From Candidatus Uhrbacteria bacterium (GTDB lineage: Bacteria; Patescibacteriota; Patescibacteriia; 2-12-FULL-60-25), in contig CAIKNB010000174.1 of NCBI GenBank assembly GCA_903828685.1, positions 1-5,902 on the forward strand: 5,902 nt of DNA, in the 5' to 3' direction. Position 1 is the first letter of the stretch. Each line of letters starts with the position of its first letter. Made by a program: the position numbers and the translations under genes. The notes under the pieces were generated by a model. It was not told where the DNA came from. It did not search any database and was given only the letters and a program-made list of their open reading frames with translations. Below are positions 1-5,461 of the stretch, one piece after another.

Positions 1-608
1 GTGTCGCCGTCTTAGGTGGCGGCTGCGACGAAAATTCCATCTATCCTCGACACAACCTGCAGCTGGCCCACGCCATATTGGAAGCTTGCGGTACCATCCT
101 GACCGAGTTCCCGCCCGGCACCGAAGCGCTCAAGCACCACTTTCCGCTGCGCAACCGCATCATCTCCGGGCTCAGCCGTGCCGTAATCGTAGTCGAGGCA
201 GCCGAAAATTCGGGCTCGCTCATCACTGCGCAACAGGCTGTGGAGCAAAACCGCGACGTGTTCGCCGTACCCGGTTCGATTTTGAACGAGCAATCCGCCG
301 GAACCAACAAGCTGCTCAAGCTAGGTGCCATACCCTGCACCGGCGTCCAAGACATCTTGGACCATCTTTCGCTCACCGAGCAGGTGCCCACACCCACGTT
401 CGATCCCGCAGCCCTGCCGGACAAGGAACGCCAGTTGTTTGCGCTCCTTGATGCGCCGCTCCAAAGCGACGAAATCGTGCGGCATTTGGAGCTGCCTGCG
501 GCCGAAGTTTCCGGTCTCATCGTGTCGTTGGAACTCAAAGGTTTGATCGCCGACCAAGGCGGGCGGACTTATGCGCGCAACAAGTTCGTTTGTCGTCTCG
601 ACGATTGA
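1..608 (+). CDS. dprA: DNA-processing protein DprA (Smf), 5'-truncated by the window edge
   Basis: DprA binds single-stranded DNA taken up in natural transformation and loads RecA on it, in the cytoplasm. The reading frame is open from the left edge (first full codon at position 3), so the natural start lies outside; 201 C-terminal residues are visible and roughly the first third (usually a SAM-like region plus the start of the Rossmann fold) is missing. Family hallmarks in order are VAVLGGG and IYPRHN, the segment TEFPPGT, FPLRNRIISGLS, VVEAAENSGSLITA and VFAVPGSI, all typical of the DprA Rossmann-like core. A C-terminal winged-helix domain lies at about 423-575 (ERQLFALLDAPLQSDEIV, then LELKGLIA and a GGRTY wing), as in many but not all DprA proteins. 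The stop is TGA at 606-608. It precedes topA by 84 bp on the same strand, a pairing common in bacteria. Family assignment is very secure from the motifs. Confidence 0.96.
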   Translation, partial: VAVLGGGCDENSIYPRHNLQLAHAILEACGTILTEFPPGTEALKHHFPLRNRIISGLSRAVIVVEAAENSGSLITAQQAVEQNRDVFAVPGSILNEQSAGTNKLLKLGAIPCTGVQDILDHLSLTEQVPTPTFDPAALPDKERQLFALLDAPLQSDEIVRHLELPAAEVSGLIVSLELKGLIADQGGRTYARNKFVCRLDD

Positions 609-634
609 CAAGATGTTTGATTCCTGGTAATAAT
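605..634 (+). promoter_or_regulatory. putative sigma70-type promoter for topA
   Basis: A perfect -35 hexamer TTGACA (605-610) is followed after 18 bp by AATAAT (629-634), a five-of-six match to the -10 consensus. Transcription would start near 641, giving a leader of about 50 nt before the topA ATG at 693. The -35 box includes the last two bases of the final dprA sense-codon/stop region, so the promoter overlaps the dprA TGA. The leader holds TCTGCT (643-648) able to pair with AGCAGA (672-677) across a 23-nt loop, which is weak. topA could thus be made independently of dprA, although read-through from dprA is also possible. Seen: the hexamers. Inferred: their activity. Confidence 0.5.
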
Positions 635-692
635 CAAAACTCTCTGCTATCTTTGCCCGTGTTTGGAAGTCAGCAGACAATAATCAACATAC

Positions 693-2948
693 ATGAAACT
701 CGTCATCGTCGAATCACCGACCAAAGCAAAAACCATTTCGCGTTTTTTGGGCAAGGACTACAACGTGCTGGCCAGTTACGGCCATGTGCGCGATTTGCCC
801 AAATCCAAGCTAGGTGTGGACACGGAACACGGCTTTGAGCCTTCCTATATAGTGCCCGTGGACCATAAGGCCAAAGTCAAAGAAATCAAGGCCGCAGCCA
901 AGAAAGCCAAGGAGGTGTTGCTGGCGACTGATGAAGACCGCGAAGGAGAAGCCATCGCCTGGCATTTGGCGCAGATACTGGAAGAAGATCCGGAGAAAGT
1001 CGAACGCATCACGTTCCACGAAATCACGGAAACCGCCATCAAAGACGCATTGGCGCATCCGCGCAAACTGGATTTGAATTTGATTAACGCACAACAGGCG
1101 CGCCGCATCCTGGATCGCCTGGTGGGTTATGAATTAAGTCCGTTCTTGTGGCGCAAGATCAAGCGCGGACTTTCGGCCGGACGCGTGCAATCCGTGGCGC
1201 TACGCCTCATCGTGGAACGCGAACGCGAGATCAAGGATTTCAACGCCGTGGAATACTGGTCCGTAGACGGCACGTTCTCCGCCCAAGGCGGATCCGCCTC
1301 TGGCGGAAAAGCAAAGGATGATCCTCAAGAATTTGAAGCCAAGCTCCACGCTGTGGACGGCAAAAATCTGGATAAACTCGACCTGAAAAACGGCGAGCAG
1401 GCACAAGCTCTGGTGGATGAGGTCAAGAGCAAACCGTTTTCGGTCACCAAAATCGAATCCAAGGAGCGCAAGACTTCGCCGCCCGCGCCGTTCACCACTT
1501 CGACGTTGCAACAGGAAGCCAACAAGCGCTTGGGCTTCTCGGCCAAGCAGACCATGGTCATCGCGCAGCATCTGTATGAAGGCATAGAACTCGGCAACAC
1601 CGGACAGGTCGGTCTCATCACCTACATGCGTACGGACTCGGTCAATTTGGCCGACAAATTTTTGACTGAAGCCGCGGACCATATCGGCCAGACTTACGGC
1701 AAGGAATACCAGCTCGAGGCGCCGCGCCGCTACAAGACCAAATCTAAGGGCGCGCAGGAAGCGCACGAAGCCATCCGCCCCACGGATCCGACGCGCTCCC
1801 CCGAATCCATCGAAGCCCACCTTGATCCGACCGAATTCAAACTCTACAAACTCATCTGGCAGCGCGCCTTGGCCACGCAAATGAAGGATGCGCGCATCCA
1901 GGGAACCTCGGCCGACCTGACTTGCGGACGCGCCATGTTCCGCGCCACGGGCCAGTCCGTGCTGTTCGACGGTTATCTCAAGCTTTACCCGGACCAAGAC
2001 AAGGACAAGTTCCTGCCCAAGCTGGAGCAGGACGACAAGGTTGACGCACTCAACATCGAGGCCAAGCAGCACTTCACCGAACCGCCGCCGCGCTACACCG
2101 ACGCGAGCCTGGTCAAAGCGCTGGAAGAAGCTGGCATCGGCCGTCCTTCGACGTACGCGCCCACCATCTCGACCATCATCGAGCGGCGCTACGTGGAACG
2201 CGATGATAAAAAGCGTCTCTTGCCCACGGACACGGGCTTCAGCGTCACGGACTTATTGGTCAAACATTTCCCTGACATTGTGGACTATGATTTCACTTCG
2301 CGCATGGAGAATTCGCTGGACAAGATAGCTGAAGGCGAAATGGAATGGCAGCCGCTCTTGCAGGCTTTCTACGGTCCGTTCAGCACTGTGCTCAAAGCCA
2401 AGGAAGCTGAATTGACCAAGGAAGACGAGGAACTGGCCGCAGGTTTGGTCTGCGACAAATGCGGCAAGCCCATGGCCGTGAAGCACGGCCGTTTCGGAAA
2501 ATTCCTAGCTTGCAGCAACTATCCGGAATGCAAAAACACCATGCCGCTGCCGGGTGAAGCCAAACGCGCCGAACCCGAACCCACGGATGAAAAATGTCCG
2601 ACGTGTGGCGCGCCCATGGTCAAGAAGGTCGGACGCTACGGACCATTCCTCTCCTGCTCGCGCTATCCGGAATGCAAAACCATCAAGAATATCGAACGCC
2701 CCGTGGTGGATGAGAACGGCAGCCCCATCAAGTGCCCCAAGTGCAACGAAGGCACCATCATCCAGCGCCAATCAAAGAAAGGCAAAGTCTTCTACGCCTG
2801 CAACCGCTATCCGGCTTGCGACCAGGCTTTTTGGGACCGTCCCATTGGAGAAAAATGCCCGCAATGCGGCTACGCCACGCTGGTGGCTAAGGGCGCATCC
2901 AAAATCGCCTGCCCCAACGAGGGTTGCGATTATAAACGCGAAATCTAA
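693..2948 (+). CDS. topA: DNA topoisomerase I (type IA, TopA), complete, four zinc ribbons
   Basis: Relaxes negative supercoils by cutting one DNA strand through a 5'-phosphotyrosine and passing the other strand; acts in the nucleoid behind RNA polymerase. Residues 1-~113 form the Toprim domain: VESPTKAKT with Glu7, and TDEDREGEAIAWH with acidic residues Asp80, Asp82 and Glu84. The active site is GLITYMRTDS, with Tyr311 as nucleophile and Arg313 beside it. Other family blocks are SAGRVQSVALRLI (161-173), EAHEAIRPT (356-364) and EAGIGRPSTYAPTI (479-492). The C-terminus has four zinc ribbons: Cys587/590/607/613, 635/638/655/661, 681/684/703/709 and 722/725/740/745; the first three have the CSNYPEC-type topoisomerase signature. 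At 751 residues it is a normal length. The start MKLVIVESPTKAKT matches the usual family N-terminus, but no Shine-Dalgarno sequence precedes it (the upstream is A-rich). The TAA stop interlocks with the stop of the convergent gene. A Gly/Ser-rich stretch near residues 199-206 coincides with a DNA palindrome. Confidence 0.98.
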   Translation: MKLVIVESPTKAKTISRFLGKDYNVLASYGHVRDLPKSKLGVDTEHGFEPSYIVPVDHKAKVKEIKAAAKKAKEVLLATDEDREGEAIAWHLAQILEEDPEKVERITFHEITETAIKDALAHPRKLDLNLINAQQARRILDRLVGYELSPFLWRKIKRGLSAGRVQSVALRLIVEREREIKDFNAVEYWSVDGTFSAQGGSASGGKAKDDPQEFEAKLHAVDGKNLDKLDLKNGEQAQALVDEVKSKPFSVTKIESKERKTSPPAPFTTSTLQQEANKRLGFSAKQTMVIAQHLYEGIELGNTGQVGLITYMRTDSVNLADKFLTEAADHIGQTYGKEYQLEAPRRYKTKSKGAQEAHEAIRPTDPTRSPESIEAHLDPTEFKLYKLIWQRALATQMKDARIQGTSADLTCGRAMFRATGQSVLFDGYLKLYPDQDKDKFLPKLEQDDKVDALNIEAKQHFTEPPPRYTDASLVKALEEAGIGRPSTYAPTISTIIERRYVERDDKKRLLPTDTGFSVTDLLVKHFPDIVDYDFTSRMENSLDKIAEGEMEWQPLLQAFYGPFSTVLKAKEAELTKEDEELAAGLVCDKCGKPMAVKHGRFGKFLACSNYPECKNTMPLPGEAKRAEPEPTDEKCPTCGAPMVKKVGRYGPFLSCSRYPECKTIKNIERPVVDENGSPIKCPKCNEGTIIQRQSKKGKVFYACNRYPACDQAFWDRPIGEKCPQCGYATLVAKGASKIACPNEGCDYKREI
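1287..1307. repeat. compound GC-rich palindrome inside the topA coding sequence
   Basis: Two overlapping perfect inverted repeats sit here: GGCGGATCCGCC (1287-1298) and TCCGCCTCTGGCGGA (1293-1307), the latter a 6-bp stem with a 3-nt loop. The hexamer GGCGGA therefore flanks TCCGCC on both sides, so two alternative hairpins are possible. It encodes the Gly/Ser-rich GGSASGGK, in the poorly conserved region after the EYWSVDGTF strand of TopA, where an insertion would be tolerated. It may be a small palindromic repeat element that has settled in frame, or just a flexible linker with biased codons. No other copy was seen in this window. Confidence 0.5.
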
Positions 2949-5365
2949 ACCTGTTTCCTCAAATCCGGATTTCGGTCTAGAAACTCTGTGGTTTTAACTA
3001 AGCGATCCGCGTCGCTCGATACCATGGACAGGCTGAGCAGCCGACCGAACTCCGCGATTTTTGAATTCAAATCATTAGCCTCGTTTGAGTTTCCCAAAGC
3101 ACCGGTTTTGGATTCCAACTTTTGGAAGCCGCTGCGGATCTCCTCGGTCAGGGCGCCTTTATTTTTTTCCAGCTTACGTGCCAGCGAACCGAGCTTTTTG
3201 AACGCGTCTTTCAATTTATCTTTGCTTTCTGATCCATCCTCCAACTCGATAACATCTTCTCCGCCTTCTTTCTTTTCTTTTTTTCCGCTGTTCTTTCCCT
3301 TGGCTCCCTCTAAAACCGTATTAGTTGATTTTTTATTGCCGCCAATGGCATCCGCGGTATAAGTCACGGCTTTCTTTGCCGTATCCACGGCAACACCCCC
3401 GACATCAAAAGCTAAATTACCCAAGCCTCTCTCGCTGCTATGGCCGGTTCCTCCGGCAAAACCCGTAGCGATGGCTTTTCCTGCAACGTTGAAGCCTTTT
3501 TCGATTAAGGCCTCGGGATCAAAATCTCCTCCGGTGACGATGAAATCCGGTTCTGCTTCGGCCTCCCGCTTAAGATCGGATTGCAATGCCGAGACCTTGT
3601 CCATGCCTTGCTTGAGCGCCGCGTCCAGATGCCCGAGGTCCGAAGTCTGTTGTGCTATGAATTTATCATTGCTATCGAGCGCCGCGGTCTGCGATTCTTC
3701 CTGGCGCTCCAAGCTCTCTTTACGTTTGACCAGCTCGCGATCTTCCGGATGATCATTCAACATACTAGTTACTTCACGAAGCTCGTCCTTAGTCTCGGCC
3801 AAATCCGTATTCTGCAACTCCCAAACCTTTTTGGCCTCATGCAGCTGCTGCTGTTTTTCCCATTGTTGGCGTCGCAGTTGGCACAAATCGTTGGCAAACT
3901 TGAGGGCCGCGATCTGCTCCCCCACATAAGCCAGATCTGCTTTGGCCGGCCTAAGATTCTGCAAATCCTGAATCTTTTTTTCGCGCTCATTAATGGACGA
4001 ATTCAAATCTTCCAAAGCCGCATGATGGCGCGCGCCATTATTAGCCGAAAAGAAATCTTCGAACTGTTCCGGCTTCACGGCAAAAGCCACGGAGTCGAGC
4101 TGTAGATGTTTGGAAACGTCATCGCGGCCTTTCTGCACCTCCCCGCGCTCGGGCAAAGGTTTCTTTTCCGCTTGGTTGGCGGCAGCGGGTGCGGGCGCCA
4201 AATCAGGATTCTCGTCCTTGAACACTTGGAGCGCTTCTTTGCGCTGCGCTTCGTCGGGAATAGCTGCAATCATTTCCAGATGTTCCAAATTGCTTTTTAA
4301 GTCATCACTGGGAGCACCCGCCTTTTCTAGATCTGCGGCGCGCGCTCTTACTGCAGCCAACAGCGCCACAGCTTCTGCGCCATGACCAGCAGCTAAGACG
4401 CCAACCATATCGCCTACTTCATCACGTAACTTCAAAACCTTTTCTTGCGGCGTCTCAAGCTTGGCCGGCCTTTCGCCTTCGGCGCCACGCAAATCCGGAT
4501 TCTCATTGAAAAATTCTTTAAGCCCCGCTAAACGCTGCGGTGCATCCGGACTGATGGCCGGATTGAGCAACATAGCAAAATGATCCATGTTCTCCTGCAG
4601 ACTGTCTACGTTGGCGCCGTATTTCTGTAAATCGTCTACCTTGCCACGCAATTGCTTAAAGCGAGCTGCCATTTCGTCCGTCATATAGCCTCCGTTGGCC
4701 TCGAGTTCCTGCGCCAAAGAACCCAGCTCCTGGCGGTCGTCTGCGACCTGCTCTTGCACTTCTTGCGGCTTCATGGCTTCGACCTTAACTGCAGGCTGCG
4801 GTTTGATAACCTCTGCCGTCGGAGCCTCCGTCTCCCAACCCTTATCGATTTCTTCCAATGCGCGCGCCTGTTCAGCCGCAGCTTGTTCGGTTGTCTGGCC
4901 ATCTGGCGCTCGATTACGCAATGCTTCTTTTTCAAGGTTGAGCTGTTCTTCCCGAGCTGCGCCTTCGGCTTCCATCTTCTGTTTCTGCATCTCCTGAAAC
5001 TTATTTACTACTGCCGTCATTTGCTGTGTGGCCGCCTGTACTTTCTCAAGGTTGCCTTCGGTGGTCGCAAGTCCCAATTTGCGTACGGCCATCATAACCT
5101 CACCATGAACCGCTTCCAGATCTCGTTCCGTCAACACCTGGATATCCGAAATTTGTTGTGCGAGCTCAGGACTGCCGACATTCTCGCCGAAATTCTTGAT
5201 TTCCAATCCGCCCTCGTTTTCGACCTGCTTCAAATACTCTTCGATCCCGCCTGGACCTAACTCAACAGCCACGTCCTCGGCCTTGGGTTTTGGCTTTTCC
5301 GCGGTCTGCGGCGCCTCGACTTTGGCTTCTGAATTTTTGAAGACATCTTGTTCTGGGGGAGCCAT
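2945..5365 (-). CDS. uncharacterised 806-residue coiled-coil protein with three NPDL-ending repeats
   Basis: I do not recognise this protein. It has no signal peptide, no clear transmembrane helix and a single cysteine (Cys494), so it is probably cytoplasmic. From the N-terminus: a disordered Pro/Lys/Glu-rich tail (1-40); predicted helices (60-150); an acidic Pro/Lys linker (151-209); module R1 (211-293) and module R2 (311-390); a short Pro/Ala linker; a long charged, Gln/Lys/Glu-rich coiled coil (about 445-600); a Gly/Ala-rich segment with weak amphipathic character (605-677); a Lys/Gly/Glu-rich linker (678-719); and module R3 (722-803). R1, R2 and R3 share a pattern ending F-x3-NPDL. The ATG at 5363-5365 is the first in frame after an upstream TGA; no Shine-Dalgarno sequence is visible. 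The gene is opposite in orientation to its three neighbours and overlaps the topA stop by 4 bp. Long frame conservation, amino-acid repeats and coherent helical composition support real coding. A scaffold, cytoskeletal or secreted-effector-like role is possible but not shown. Confidence 0.85.
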   Translation of the reverse strand: MAPPEQDVFKNSEAKVEAPQTAEKPKPKAEDVAVELGPGGIEEYLKQVENEGGLEIKNFGENVGSPELAQQISDIQVLTERDLEAVHGEVMMAVRKLGLATTEGNLEKVQAATQQMTAVVNKFQEMQKQKMEAEGAAREEQLNLEKEALRNRAPDGQTTEQAAAEQARALEEIDKGWETEAPTAEVIKPQPAVKVEAMKPQEVQEQVADDRQELGSLAQELEANGGYMTDEMAARFKQLRGKVDDLQKYGANVDSLQENMDHFAMLLNPAISPDAPQRLAGLKEFFNENPDLRGAEGERPAKLETPQEKVLKLRDEVGDMVGVLAAGHGAEAVALLAAVRARAADLEKAGAPSDDLKSNLEHLEMIAAIPDEAQRKEALQVFKDENPDLAPAPAAANQAEKKPLPERGEVQKGRDDVSKHLQLDSVAFAVKPEQFEDFFSANNGARHHAALEDLNSSINEREKKIQDLQNLRPAKADLAYVGEQIAALKFANDLCQLRRQQWEKQQQLHEAKKVWELQNTDLAETKDELREVTSMLNDHPEDRELVKRKESLERQEESQTAALDSNDKFIAQQTSDLGHLDAALKQGMDKVSALQSDLKREAEAEPDFIVTGGDFDPEALIEKGFNVAGKAIATGFAGGTGHSSERGLGNLAFDVGGVAVDTAKKAVTYTADAIGGNKKSTNTVLEGAKGKNSGKKEKKEGGEDVIELEDGSESKDKLKDAFKKLGSLARKLEKNKGALTEEIRSGFQKLESKTGALGNSNEANDLNSKIAEFGRLLSLSMVSSDADRLVKTTEFLDRNPDLRKQV
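2957..3202 (-). repeat. protein repeat module R3 (residues 722-803, C-terminal end of the orphan)
   Basis: Third copy, separated from R2 by about 330 residues and ending three residues before the stop. It runs KKLGSLARKLEKNKGALTEE, then FQKLESK, LNSKIAEFGRLL, SSDADRLV and EFLDRNPDLR. It is closer to R1 than to R2 at its start (LGSLA, L-E-x-N) and end (NPDLR). The codons for its final NPDL form a perfect DNA palindrome AAATCCGGATTT (2961-2972); R1 carries 11 of the same 12 bases at 4491. Confidence 0.8.
4196..4435 (-). repeat. protein repeat module R2 (residues 311-390 of the orphan)
   Basis: Second copy, starting 17 residues after R1 ends. It is Ala-richer in the first half (VGVLAAGHGAEAVALLAAVR) and keeps the R-x4-DLEKAGAPSDDL block, NLEHLEM and the closing VFKDENPDLA. 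It is clearly homologous to R1 but has diverged in sequence and is 3 residues shorter in the loop before the last helix. Confidence 0.8.
4487..4735 (-). repeat. protein repeat module R1 (residues 211-293 of the orphan)
   Basis: This is the first copy of an ~80-residue helical module. It opens with LGSLAQELE, has FKQLRGKVDDLQKYGANVD in the middle, then LQENMDHFAMLL, and ends EFFNENPDLR. With R2 it aligns without gaps at an offset of exactly 100 residues over 250-266 (G-A-x2-D-x-L-x2-N-x2-H-x2-M). With R3 it shares LGSLA, L-E-x-N at the start, F-x6-L-L-type spacing, D-A-x-R-L and NPDLR. Confidence 0.8.
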
Positions 5366-5461
5366 ATATTTAGCTGGAGCATATCAAAAAATCACGCTTT
5401 TCTCTAGCTTGGGCTGCAGGGCATTTGTCAACCAGGCGTATAACACGCTAGGATTAGACAC
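5366..5461. promoter_or_regulatory. divergent intergenic region between the orphan gene and relA/spoT
   Basis: This 96-bp gap must hold the start signals for both genes. TTGTCA on the plus strand (5425-5430) overlaps TTGACA on the minus strand (5431-5426), so one near-palindrome offers a -35-like box in each direction. Partner -10 boxes are poor: on the plus strand TAGGAT (5449-5454) after 18 bp, which would give an almost leaderless relA/spoT transcript; on the minus strand TAGAGA (5406-5401) after 19 bp. Another plus-strand -10-like TATAAC (5439-5444) lies in the loop of a weak inverted repeat, GCGT (5436-5439) with ACGC (5445-5448), but has no -35 at proper spacing. No terminator is visible. 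Confidence 0.3.
5450..5453 (+). promoter_or_regulatory. ribosome binding site of relA/spoT
   Basis: AGGA lies 8 nt before the ATG at 5462, a standard Shine-Dalgarno spacing. An in-frame TAA at 5441-5443, with no start codon between it and this ATG, fixes the start. It is the only clear ribosome binding site in the window: neither topA nor the orphan has one. Confidence 0.65.

Noticed and set aside
648..655. TATCTTTG, matching the Bacteroidetes -7 box TAnnTTTG, upstream of topA
   Set aside because: The only upstream TTTG (616-619) is 28 bp away, too far for the -33 box, and nothing else points to Bacteroidetes.
1200..2072. 290-codon open frame on the minus strand inside topA
   Set aside because: Fully antisense to conserved TopA blocks including the catalytic tyrosine; its translation has no family motif and arises from codon bias of topA.
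3001..3016. AGCGA-TCCGCG-TCGCT hairpin downstream of topA as a terminator
   Set aside because: Stem of only 5 bp, no following T-run on the plus strand, and it lies in the coding sequence of the orphan's R3 module.
3581..4105. 174-codon plus-strand open frame opposite the coiled coil
   Set aside because: Its hydrophobic look comes from reading Lys/Glu/Gln coiled-coil codons backwards; no ribosome binding site and no known family.
4652..5260. 202-codon open frame on the plus strand opposite the orphan
   Set aside because: The translation is Phe/Leu/Cys/Arg-rich without motifs, the mirror of Lys/Glu/Gln codons; the minus-strand frame is longer and contains internal protein repeats.
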